Shown piece by piece: positions 25,261 through 35,341 of a stretch of DNA of 64,000 nucleotides (positions are counted from its first letter, which is position 1; every line of letters begins with the position of its first letter). The DNA is from Triangularia verruculosa (lineage: Eukaryota > Ascomycota > Sordariomycetes > Sordariales > Podosporaceae): assembly GCA_033296885.1 (NCBI GenBank), contig MU863887.1, forward strand, positions 310,001 through 374,000, written 5' to 3'. A program made the translations under genes and the position numbers. The notes under the pieces were generated by a model, which was not told where the DNA came from, made no database searches, and was given only the letters and a program-made list of their open reading frames with translations.

Positions 25261-26964
25261 ATGCAACGCACATCTCCCTCGCCAGCGCGGAGCTACGATG
25301 TGTCGAGCCCTCACCGAGCCGATCTCTCGGATATCTTCAACCAGGACAGAAACTCACCAGCGCGCCACAGACAGATTCTCGAGACTTCGAGAATAGAGCA
25401 CACCCGGGTCAGAGAAGAAGCCGAACGAGTACTTCAAGAGGCTCGGCTCAAGGAGGAACGAGACCGAGTCCTTCAGGAACGAAGAAAGGAGGAAGAGAGG
25501 ATCAAAACCGAACAGGAATTGGCCGCGGAACGCGTACGATTAAATACCTTGAAGGCCAAGAAGATTGAGATGCCGCCATTACTGCCAGACCCCGAACCTC
25601 CTGTAGCCCCGAAGGTGGCCCCAAAGCCAGCACCACCCGCGGCAGTATCCCCCCCAGCCAACAGCCTCAATGGTCAGCACTCGACACCCCAACTCAATGG
25701 AGCCAATTCTTCCCAGTCGATAGCGACTCCAGTACAACCGTCATCAAGTTTGTTCGCTGCCAAAGCGGCTCCGGCCCCGGTGCCATCACCAACACCACCA
25801 GCGCCTGTTCCAGCACCAACTGCGAAGCCAGCAAATTCGGTCCTCAGTATTGGGGGGATAGTCAATGGGACCACCACTCAAACTAATGGCGCCAATGGGG
25901 CAACAGCAACCGCATCGGCAGCACCTCCGTCAGCTCCAGCGGCGCCAGCTATCGATAGATACACCGTGATTCACCAGAATCTGAAAGGACTGCGGAAGTT
26001 GATGATAGAGCAGGCCAAAGTCAACCGGGCTCTCAAGGAACGAATGGGCGATATGAGAAGAGAAATCAGGAAATGCATGGGGCAACTTACTTCGGGAGCT
26101 CCAGGTGTGAATCGGTCGCAGGCATGTCCACCGCTCAGAAGGTTGAGCCTCATCCAAGTTGACTCTTGCTAACTGAACGTACAGCAACAAAGGATTATTA
26201 CCCTCTTGCGCGAGGCGCTGGCGAACCAGGTCCAGTCCCAACTGATTGACCCTTCAGATTATGTCTTCGAACCCAGACAACCAGTCCAGGGGGCGCTTCA
26301 CAATGAGCCAGCGCTACCGTCGCTGTTCCTCTATCTCCTCAACGTTTTCAGCAAAGGAGCCATCTCACAGTTCATCAACGAGGCATCAGCGCGGCCAGAA
26401 ACAGCCGACCCAGTAGGCGTCTGCGTGGCAGCCACGATTTCAGAACCAGATTTCCTCTGGAGAGGAAAGTCGATGATCGATATCCTTCTGGCCAAGTTCA
26501 GAATAGTCTGCCCGGTGCTGTTTGGCTATCGGGGAAATGAGGGGACCAAACCAGGGAGGACGGCACTTGGGTGGTGGATGGATGGCGGAATCTTCATCGA
26601 GGAACAACAGCATATGGACCGGATGACTGGTCTAGGAGCTGGATTTGCCGCCATCTCCCTCCGAAAATTTGCGGCATCCAAGAAGCAAAATCCGTTCCCA
26701 GCTCGACATTACTGGACAGCCATGGCGCGTATTGTGAACACGCCAGCGGCCGAGATCAGCAATACGCAATGTATCGTCCTGAAGGCCATGATCGAGAACT
26801 ACGAAGGAAAGTTCATCGACGCATACGGTAGCGCCGCCATTGTCGCCCTGAGGACAGCGCTCATCGAGTTCCCAGCAAGAGCGCCAAAAAAGCATGCTGC
26901 TGTCACCTCGCTCGAAGTGTTAGCAACGTTACTTAAAAAGAACACTGGGTTGTCACTGGGATAG
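25261..26964 (+). CDS. gle1: mRNA export factor GLE1
   Basis: GLE1 sits at the cytoplasmic face of the nuclear pore and, with inositol hexakisphosphate, activates the DEAD-box helicase Dbp5 during mRNA export. Two exons are needed. Exon 2 starts at 26185 (branch GCTAAC, acceptor TACAG) in phase 0. Exon 1 runs from 25261 and must end in phase 0, which allows 26121 (a GC-AG intron, 546 residues) or 26106 (a GTGAAT donor, 541 residues). The N-terminus has a charged coiled coil (about 40-105, rich in EER/KEE), then a Pro/Ala/Ser linker. The GLE1 domain follows (about 225 to the end), seen in ALPSLFLYLLNVFSK, PVLFGYRGNEGT, LGWW and HYWTAMARIVN. The start has a good context (CACCATG). Length is close to the 538 residues of yeast Gle1. 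Confidence 0.92.
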
Positions 26965-27382
26965 AAACAGGGGTGGCAGAACAGGAGGCGCTGAAGAAGT
27001 AGGAAACGATTTCTGACGTATAGATACCCGGTTCTTGAGAAAAAGGATCCGGGAATGGGAATGGGAATGGTCAAAACCATACATTTATTACTTATAACCT
27101 AGGTGGAAGTCAGGAGCTTGCCTCAAACAAGAAGTTTGTACGGAAAATGTCTGATTAGCGGGTTTGGATGGCCTGTGATTGAACCATCTATACAGCGCGC
27201 GTGTGTGTTTGTCTAGATACCCTAGAAGTGTATAACAAATAGTCGAAATGACAAATTCAATCCTCCCAAACGCCTCTTGAACACCGCTGTGACAAGAACC
27301 GTAGTCCTGTCCGTATATCTACGCTAATCAATATGTCAATAAACCTCCACTACGCATGTTTCCCAAACCAACCAACCAACCC
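26965..27382. other. Convergent 3' flanks of GLE1 and the TLG1-like gene
   Basis: Non-coding sequence between two stop codons. I see nothing beyond likely 3' untranslated regions. Confidence 0.6.
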
Positions 27383-28175
27383 TTATAGAATCAACAATAT
27401 CACCAACAAAATGATCAACACCAATATCAACACCCCAATACAACAACTACTCCACCGATCCTCATTCTTCCTCAGCACATACTTCATCTTGTCCATCCCC
27501 GTCTGCAACCGCCCACCCACTCGATCCGCCAACCCATCCACCACCTCCAACATCTCCCTCTGCTCCTCCAGCTCCCTCCCCATACTATCCGCCTGCCTCC
27601 GTAAATTCCCCACCGTCTGAAACACACCGTCCAGATGCTGATCCTGCTCCCTCATCATCATGACCTGCTGCTCCTGCTCAAACTGCGCCGCATAGTCCTC
27701 CCCCCTGCCACCTTCCCCCTCCCCCTCCATGGCAAACGATGACGGATCCGGCAGGGAGTTGCTGGCGGCAGTTGTTTTGGAGATTTCTTCTCGCATGTCC
27801 TCGATTTCATTGCCTACTTCCTGCACTAGACGTTTTCGCCTGGTGACTTCTGCGGCCGTGAGGCCAAAGTGTGAGGGGTTGGACTCGACGGCTTGGACGG
27901 AGCCGACGAGGTCGGCGAGGTCTTCGGATAGTGACAGCAGGGCGTTTTCGAGGTCTGTTCGGGCCGAGGAGAGCTCGGGGGAGATGGTGGTGGATGAGGA
28001 GGAGAGGGAGCGGATGCGGAGGTAGGAAGTGAAGAGGGGGCGGGTGGTTTGAAGTTGGGAGAGGACATCTCTAAGAGGGGGTTAGTATAGGGGTAAGGAG
28101 GGGAAAGGGGGGAGGAGAGGAGGCATACTGTTGGACCTGGAGGAAAGGGTCCTCTTCGTTTGTGGAGGACATCAT
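27383..28175 (-). CDS. tlg1: TLG1/syntaxin-6-like t-SNARE
   Basis: SNARE of the trans-Golgi/endosome route. Exons 28175-28129 and 28070-27383 (58-nt intron) give 244 residues; the first two codons are both ATG, so the start may be 28172. The N-terminal helical domain has the syntaxin-6 pattern: LENALLSLSEDLADLVGSVQ followed by FGLTAAEVTRRKRLVQEVG. An acidic Gly/Glu linker comes next. The SNARE motif (about 165-222, HLDGVFQTVGNLRRQADSMG onward) has Gln at the expected central layer (EEQREML), making it a Qc-type SNARE. The tail is a single membrane anchor of about 20 residues preceded by two Cys, possible palmitoylation sites. It is divergent from the cyclophilin gene, another secretory-pathway gene, 652 bp away. 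Confidence 0.92.
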
Positions 28176-28827
28176 TTTTGTGAGAGTTCTGGAGGAAGCG
28201 CCTGAAGGGCTATGGTGGATATGGGGGCATCGAGCAGTTCAAGACTGGGAACTGAATATATTAACGGCGTTGTGAGAATTTGCGACAAATCTGGCGCCTG
28301 GGGATTATTGACTGTGTTTGCTGGTGATCTCGAAGGATGACGTTTGCTTCGCTTCTTGCGCCAAAGAGGTGCCTGTCCACATCTCTAATTCCCTGCAGCG
28401 CGATTCTACGTTCACGCCAGGGGTCTGCCTTGCTGACAGCATTTGGAGACCCCAAGTCCAAATTCAACGCTTATCCCCTTTTGTCACGGGACTACCTTAG
28501 GTGGATGCGGGCGGTTGGTCCCCATCATTGCCCCGCACTCTCGACCACTCAACTCACTGTCCCACCTCAAACCCCCCTGAAGATACCCCCTGTAAACCCG
28601 CCCCCCAAGCTCGGCTCTCACTGCGCAAGCGCAAGTCGAAACAGAAACGTAGCTTCAACTGATTTTGAGGTGGCAGCAACAACTGGAGCATCTGTAATCA
28701 TTTATTTTCCGCTTGAGCACCTCATTCAATCTTTCTCCCCCCGCATCTTTATTCAATTGATTCCCTCAACCTCCTCCCAGAATCATCCGGAGGCGTCAAT
28801 TCCCAGACCTTCACAACAACAGACACA
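28176..28827. other. Divergent promoter region of the TLG1-like and cyclophilin B genes
   Basis: 652 bp between start codons. The 28,690-28,800 part is pyrimidine-rich, as expected of the cyclophilin leader. No gene is seen. Confidence 0.5.
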
Positions 28828-30084
28828 ATGTTCAGCCTCAAGCGGGTCGTCCTGACCGCCACCGCCCTCCTGGGTGTGTCGATGATTGCTTTCTCCCAGG
28901 TTGCTGAGGCTGCCAAGGGCCCCAAGATCACCCACAAGGTCTACTTCGACATCACTCACGGCGATGAGCCCCTCGGACGCATCGTCATGGGCCTCTACGG
29001 CAAGACCGTGCCCAAGACGTCTGAGAACTTCCGCGCTCTCGCCACTGGCGAGAAGGGCTTCGGTTATGAGGGCTCTACCTTCCACCGTGTTATCAAGCAG
29101 TTCATGATCCAAGGTGGTGACTTCACCAAGGGTGACGGCACTGGTGGCAAGTCCAGTAAGTTGCTTTTTCAGCATTGGGCACGGATAAGGATGGGGTACT
29201 GACTGAGGTTTACAGTCTATGGTGACAAGTTCGCCGATGAGAACTTCAAGCTCAAGCACACCAAGAAGGGTCTTCTCTCCATGGCCAACGCCGGAAAGGA
29301 CACCAACGGCTCCCAGTTCTTCATCACCACTGTTGTTACTTCGTAAGTTCAGATTTCTGCTACCAAGCTCTTGGTGAAGCCCAGAATCGCTAACTGGACC
29401 CCGTAACCAGCTGGCTTGATGGCCGCCACGTCGTCTTCGGCGAGGTCCTCGAGGGCTACGACATCGTCGAGAAGATCGAAAACGCCAAGACCCAGCCTGG
29501 TGACAAGCCTGAGCAAACGGTTAAGATCGCCAAGTCTGGCGAGCTGGAGGTCCCCGAAGAAGGTATCCGCGCGGAACTTTAGTAAAGCAGTGTTTGCTTT
29601 TTTCTACATATACCCTTACTTTTTCTCAACTCTTGAGCGGTTTTACGTGCGTCAGGAACTGCCTGTCTCTCTTCTGGTCAAGCACTTTACTGTTTGCTGA
29701 CCAAGAATGTGTGTGCTTGCTTTTCCAGACCACGTCGGCCAAGATGAGAATGAAAAATCCATCGCTTTTGGAGTTCATAAAGCCGATATGAAAGACCTGT
29801 CATGAAGTTACACTACACGGGTTAAAAAATGAGTTATTATGAAAAATACACGAGGCTGATACATGGAATTTTGTTCCATTGCGTTTCTTGCAGACCTGGA
29901 TGATGACTCTGCAGAGCTCACCGCCGACGTTTATCCCGCCGCCCCGATCGAGAGCAGCGACGGGTGGACCATCTTTGGCAAGTTCCTCGTCTTTGCCGTT
30001 GTCGTGTCTTCAGTCGTTGGCTACCTCCGTTACCGCCACACTCAGAAGTCTAAGAAGGCTGGTTATGAGAAGACCTTGGCGTAG
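28828..30084 (+). CDS. cypB: ER cyclophilin B (peptidyl-prolyl isomerase) with two possible C-termini
   Basis: Catalyses proline isomerisation during folding of secretory proteins. Shared exons are 28828-29155, 29216-29342 and a third from 29411. A signal peptide (MFSLKRVVLTATALLGVSMI onward, ending near AEA) precedes the PPIase domain (about 35-200). Active-site residues are visible in FHRVIKQFMIQGGDF, NGSQFFITT and the SWLDGRHVVFG tryptophan. Two ends are possible. Reading through 29562 stops at 29582, giving 208 residues ending GIRAEL, a weak KDEL-like tail. Splicing 29562 to 29894 (331-nt intron, GTATCC donor, TTCTTGCAG acceptor) keeps frame and adds an acidic linker and one membrane segment (GKFLVFAVVVSSVVGYL), then a basic tail ending at 30084, for 265 residues. 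Both frames are open and well formed. The long form would be a membrane-anchored lumenal enzyme. Confidence 0.93.
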
Positions 30085-30493
30085 AAGAGAAGAGCTTTGT
30101 AGGGTTAGGGTGGGGAATCGGCGGAATAAAGACCACCTTGTAGAACTTATGACAGGATGTAAAATACACTTGGTAAACTCTATTTGTCTCGGAGGCAGCT
30201 ATCCGTACAGGTTTCCCTTGAAGGATCTGAAAAAGCGTGGTTCTTAGCTTGCTCTCATTCACTCCTCAGGATTTCGTTTACATGCATAACGTGGACACCC
30301 CCGTTTCAAGCATCTTAAATTTTTGGGGTGGTCTATCAACCATCTCACTCATACACTTCAACTCACAACTCAACCACCACAACGACTACTTTTGATACCC
30401 AGAAACACACCATTTCCCCCCAATTTACCGATCCTTCTCACACCAAGTAAATTCACAACCAAAAAAAAAACTATAACAAGAACAACCGCCAAA
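30085..30493. other. Spacer between the cyclophilin B and TRM112 genes
   Basis: About 410 bp between two plus-strand genes. The right part is C/A-rich leader sequence with an A run at 30461. I see no gene. Confidence 0.55.
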
Positions 30494-31013
30494 ATGAAGC
30501 TCCTCACCCTCAACTTCCTCACCTGCGCCGTAAAAACCTGCAAGTCCTCCTCCGACTCGTTCCCCCTCCACCCAAAGGACGCCGAGCTCGCCTCCGACGA
30601 CGTGGAAGTCAACCCCGAGCTCCTCGTCAACCTCCTCCCAAGGCTCGACTGGAAGGCTCTCAAGACGACGTCCACAGAGGTATGTATTCACTCCCCATCA
30701 CCACCAAACTTTATGCATCTATCCGATATCCAATATCAAGCCTTTAAAACCTACCACACACACACACATGCACACTACAACCAACGAGATGAGAGAAACT
30801 AATGCAGATTAACAGCTCGGCTTCCCCCAACTCCCAGAAAACCCCCCATCGATCGAGGAGCTCCAGTCAGACGAGAAGCTCCTCAAGGACCTGCACTCCC
30901 TGCTCATGGAGACCAACCTGATGGAGGGCAAGCTCGTCTGCGGCGTCTGCGGGCACGAGTACGCCGTCCGGGAGGGGATTCCCAATTTCTTGCTGCCTAG
31001 TCATTTGGTTTAA
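30494..31013 (+). CDS. trm112: TRM112 methyltransferase activator subunit
   Basis: Small zinc protein that stabilises and activates several methyltransferases in eukaryotes, acting on tRNA, rRNA and release factor eRF1. Exons 30494-30679 and 30816-31013 give 127 residues. The zinc-site Cys are present: C11 and C16 in FLTCAVKTCK, and C104 and C107 in LVCGVCGHEY, the same layout as the yeast protein. The C-terminal ending GIPNFLLPSHLV is typical. The intron (136 nt) is longer than its neighbours and includes a short CA repeat at about 30754-30775. The start has a good context (CCAAAATG). Length matches the family. Confidence 0.96.
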
Positions 31014-31488
31014 GCCTTTTTTTTTTTCATTTTCTTGTTGGTCACGATCGGTTTTGGGGGGTCTGAAAATAGAGGGGGCTAGGTTAGGTCTGCTGCAATA
31101 TAGGAGGGGTCATTTGTTTTGTCGATACCAAAGAGATTGCAAAAGAGTTCTGAAACTCAAAATTTCTTGTTAATGTGTGTGGTTTCGCTCGCACTCTCAT
31201 AACTTTCGCAGATCTCAAATTCAACACACCGCAATTCCAAAGTGCTAATGTCTAGATATCAAATGTCATAATTATATGCCTTTGCCCCCAAAGCCATTCC
31301 CGACTATAATAACTCCGTCCAGGCTTAACAAACCAGCCCCTGTAAAACTAAAGAAACAAAAAAAAAGGGAGGAACAATTTATGCTACAAAAAGTACACAG
31401 TGTCTTCCAATACAGCCCGTCCCACCAGCCCATCACCAATCCTTCATGTCATGTCATACCCGTACACACTTGCCCCTATCACCAAACC
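31014..31488. other. Convergent 3' flanks of TRM112 and BIG1
   Basis: Non-coding; a T run follows the TRM112 stop and an A-rich patch lies near 31360. Confidence 0.6.
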
Positions 31489-32531
31489 TCACTGCTGCTT
31501 CTTCTGCGCAGCCGGTCCCATCTCCTTGTCAAACGCACCATACGACACCTCCAAACTAGCCAACGCCTTGATACCAACAGAAAGAATGGCCAACACAATG
31601 ACCAGCACGACCAGTGCCATGAAAATACCTGTTGTTTATCATGTCAGCAACTCATTCCTCGTCATCCAGGAGGGCAACAAAACTTACCAGGAGTAAAAAA
31701 CTGATACTTCTCAAACAACGGCCTGTTATCCCTCGCCGTCTCATCCTTCCTCCTATTCACCATCCCCTCAAACTCATCCTCGTCCTCCACCTCCAGCCCG
31801 CGCTTGAGATCCATGTGCGAGGTAGGAATCCCGCCAGACGCAAACTCGGAGCGATAAGGGCGGATCTCATGGGGGTCGGAAAAGATCAAAACAGTGTAAT
31901 CCTCATCCTCCCCCAGAGTTGAGAGCATCTCGCCTAGTTTGTGATCTGTTCCTCTTGCTGTTAGCACCGAATCCGACAACATTAGGGGTCCGGAAAAGTA
32001 CCGTTATCCTCTAGAATCTCCTTCCTTTCCCCCTCTTTCTCGCCCACAGGAGGGAGTTGCTTCATCTCCACCTCCACAAACGAAGGTTCAACATGGCTGC
32101 AGGACTTGGTGATGTGTTCCTTCAACGGCGCGCCGGAGATCTGGCCGATGACCTCGGCTACGCTAAAGGTTGATTTCGTCGAGGGGGAGCGGATGGCCCT
32201 GCAGAGGTTGGGGGTGTGGAGGCAGTTCTCCGAGCGGATGTCGCTGGCGTGGAGGTTGGGTTGGGAGATGAGGATGTACTTGTCGGTAGGGCACCCTGAG
32301 AGGAGGGACTTGGCCGAGGAGAGGACCGAGGAGGAGGTTTGGAGTTGGGATTCGGAGGATGGATTCGGGAGGCTGGAGATAGGTTAGTATTATACTCGGG
32401 GGAGAGAAGGGGGGGCAGTGGAAGTCGTACTCGGCAGAGGAGAAGAGGATGAAGGGCGCGGAATCGGTAAAGGCGTTGACGCCGGATGCTGCCGTGCAAG
32501 CCAGCAGGGTGGCTGCTTGGGAGATACGCAT
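31489..32531 (-). CDS. big1: BIG1/VOA1-family ER membrane protein
   Basis: Yeast Big1 is an ER membrane protein needed for beta-1,6-glucan; the family shares its C-terminal membrane domain with the V-ATPase assembly factor Voa1 and Ac45. Exons 32531-32431, 32372-32002, 31945-31688 and 31628-31489 give 289 residues, with introns of 56-59 nt. Visible features are a signal peptide (MRISQAATLLACTAASGVNA), the segment TDSAPFILFSSAD, then GCPTDKYILISQPN and a lumenal domain with a few Cys. One membrane span follows near the C-terminus (FMALVVLVIVLAILSVGIKA). The tail SLEVSYGAFDKEMGPAAQKK ends in two Gln; the last residues resemble a cytosolic lysine retrieval signal. Divergent from RRP17, 433 bp away. 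Confidence 0.9.
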
Positions 32532-32964
32532 TGTGTTCGTTTGTGTGTATGGTATGGATGGTGGTGTGGATTAGAGTCGGACCTTCTCCTGTGTTGTGGC
32601 CTCAAATTCACTGCGGAGACTGGCTAGATGTTGGAGCGTTATTCAACACGACAAGTTGGAGATGTCGCGGAGGAGCTGTCTGGGCTGCGACAATGCATGC
32701 AACTGGGATGGATGATGCAGCTGGTTCCATCCACCAAAAAGGCCAAGACAGGCGCCACCAACAAGCACCCTGCACCAGCAGCTGCAACAAGCCAAAGCAG
32801 GCGGTGTGGGGCGGCAAGAATACCGATAACACCAGCGCCGTTGCGAAAAGCTACAGGGGAGGTTATCGCTAAAATTACAGTGCCATCTTCCTCTTTTTCA
32901 ACATCCCACCGCCAAATACTTCACAGTCAACACATCCAGTCGCAACCCGCCCAATCGGTCGAAA
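32532..32964. other. Divergent promoter region of BIG1 and RRP17
   Basis: 433 bp between start codons. No conserved element was recognised. Confidence 0.5.
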
Positions 32965-33723
32965 ATGGAGGGAACCGCCGCCATGTTTGCCCAGCCGGGC
33001 ATGTTTGTCCAGCCTAGAGTCCGAAAAACAGCACCACCACCCCCAAAGAAGCGCAAAGTTCAGCACGCAGTCGAAGAAGTCACATTTGACAGGACAGCTC
33101 GGACAGAATACCTGACCGGATTCCACAAGCGCAAGTTGGAGCGGAAGAAGCATGCGCAACAAATCGCTGAGCAGAAGGCGCGGGAAGAAAGGATAGAGGC
33201 GAGGAAGCAGGTGAGATTTTGGTTCATATCGTGAAGGGTATCTAAACAGCTATTCTGATACATTGGCTACATACAGATCAGGGAAGAGCGCAAACAGGCC
33301 CTCGAAGAGCATGTCAATGCCATTCAACAAATTCTCCGCGTAGCCGAGGTAGCCGGTACAAACACAGGCAAACAGGACGACGAAGAGGATGAGTGGGACG
33401 GTCTGTCCGATAACGACGTGGTTGAGGCGCCCATTGACATGGAGGAGGAATACATCGACGAAGACAAGTACACCACCGTCACCGTCGAGGCAGTCAGCGT
33501 GGACCGGGACGGACTTCACAAGCCAAAAATCAAGTCGTCCGACGACGAGGCTCCAGAAACAGAGAAGCCAGAAGACGAAGACACAAAAGGCGCGAAGGGG
33601 TCGACAAAGCGTGCAAAAGAGCCACCAAAGAAGAAAAAGAAGTTTCGATATGAAAGCAAGTTCGACAGACAGCTTGCGGAGAGAAAGCAAAAGGCTAAAA
33701 AGAGAAAGCAAAGAGGCGAGTAA
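32965..33723 (+). CDS. rrp17: Ribosomal RNA-processing protein 17 (Nop25 family)
   Basis: Nucleolar protein of the Nop25/Rrp17 family; yeast Rrp17 acts in 5' end processing and export of the large subunit pre-rRNA. Exons 32965-33210 and 33277-33723 give 230 residues. The N-terminus holds a basic PPPPKKRKV segment that looks like a nuclear signal. The family core is EVTFDRTARTEYLTGFHKRK, followed by a charged helix (ERKKHAQQIAEQKAREERIE). An acidic middle (DDEEDEWDGLSDND) and a Lys-rich C-terminal tail (KKKKKFRYESKFDRQ) follow. Length and charge layout fit the family. It converges on tropomyosin, with 290 bp between the stop codons. Confidence 0.9.
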
Positions 33724-34013
33724 TACAACGATGATAGCAATAAACACGTTTGGGTGTTCTGAGGCCAGCCAATGTCATGACGGAACCACCGGTGCTTGGG
33801 GTGAATGTGTGTGTTTGTGTAAAAGCCGCAAAACTAAATACTGTAGGCAATGGGAAAAACCAGTCCAACATCCTCCATCTCTCTTCCATCAATCGACATG
33901 CAGCGTTGAGAACCTCCTGCCCGAGAACCACAGCTCGAACATGATTGCGAAGAAAAGATGCCGCAGACGAAACCTGTCCCGTACCCAACAACAGCAAGCT
34001 GTTTGAATACCGC

Positions 34014-34785
34014 TTAGATGTTGCCGATCTCGTTTTGGAAGTCCTCGAGCTCCTTCTGGACGGTGGCGAACTTCTTGGCCATTTCCTCGTACTTGGACTC
34101 CCACTGGTCGCGCTCCTGCTCGAGAGCCTGGACTTTCCGCTCGAAGTGTCCGGCCTTGACGTCGGTCTGTCGCAACCTATGACGGGGTAGACGAGGTTAG
34201 CATTGGTGTCAAGGTGATATATAGATAGACGTACTTCTCGTTGGCCTCACGCAAAGTCTTGTCTGCTTGCTCAGCCTCTTCCTCGAGAAGTTGGAGTCTC
34301 CGAGTCAGCGTTTCGTTCTGGGTTCCGTGCTGCGCGCCTTCGCTGGCAGCGCTCTTGAGGTCCTTGACCTGAGTTTCGTATTTCTCTACCTCGGACTCTA
34401 GAACGCTGTTCTTGTGCGTAAGGGAGATGATCTCCTGCTCCTTCTGGAGGTTCTCTTGCTCGAGCGCCTTGACTTTGGTCTGGAGCTCCTCGACCTTAAC
34501 AGCGGCCTCCTCAGACTCCAAACGGAGCTGGGTCATTTTCTAGAGTTCGCATAGCGCAGGTTAGCTCGCTGGAACAAAACAAAGCCGTCGCAACAACATC
34601 TGTGGACAAACCACAGCAACGACGCCATCACCAGACACCACCAAAACACCAAATGGCGGTCTCTCACGATGGGCTGGTTGAGGGCGTGTGCGCTGTGCTA
34701 TAGGGGGGGAACCTGATGGTGGGGCGGGAAACAGGGGTCCAGCTCTCGAATGTTCCAAGTCACTCACCTCCTTGATGCGGTCCAT
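34014..34785 (-). CDS. tpm1: Tropomyosin
   Basis: Coiled-coil protein that binds along formin-made actin cables in hyphal tips and cytokinetic rings. Exons 34785-34768, 34539-34235 and 34176-34014 give 161 residues, exactly the short tropomyosin size (yeast Tpm2 is 161). The first exon has only 18 nt (MDRIKE), with a 228-nt intron after it; the second intron is 58 nt. The protein is a heptad coiled coil throughout: MDRIKEKMTQLRLESEEAA at the start, QENLQKEQEIISL, and LRQTDVKAGHFERKVQALE near the end. These match yeast Tpm1 segments. Splitting off so short a first exon is easily missed by automatic gene calling. Divergent from the securin-like gene. Confidence 0.95.
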
Positions 34786-35341
34786 GGTGATTGTTTGGGT
34801 GGGAAGTCGTCGGGTTTATGGGAAAGGCAGGACGGGTTGGTTCGAGAGAAAGTCGCGGTTTGCAGAAGGTTCTTGTAGAAAGTGGTTTGGTTGGGCAAGA
34901 AAAGGAGAAGTGGGTGGAAGAGAGCTGGCAAATGTTGGTGGATTAGGTAGGAAATGAAGACAAGGAAGTGCCCCTCACCTGGCTCACCCTCCTTGCGAGC
35001 GGCCGCGTTTCCATTTGCTGCCGACGGGTGGCAGTCACTTGTCTGATCACCACCCCAGGCTAAAAGGTGGGGCACCGCCATCGAGCTGGACCAAGAGCGG
35101 CCAAGAGCGTTCGGCTGCTGCGCCGTTGCTCGGCCAACTGAATCGTTCTTTTTACGGATGCCGGGGGGCACAAAGACGCGACCACACGACCAGACGCCGC
35201 GACCAGCCGCCGCAAATAGAAATCAACCCACCCTCCCCGTGAAACAGGACAACCTGCGGACTTCGGATCACAGCGACGACACTCGACAATCGACAAAATT
35301 GCCAGCTGGGAGGCCATACCCAGATCTAATCCGCTGCGACG
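34786..35341. other. Divergent promoter region of tropomyosin and the securin-like gene
   Basis: 556 bp between start codons. No gene; no clear regulatory site recognised. Confidence 0.5.
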
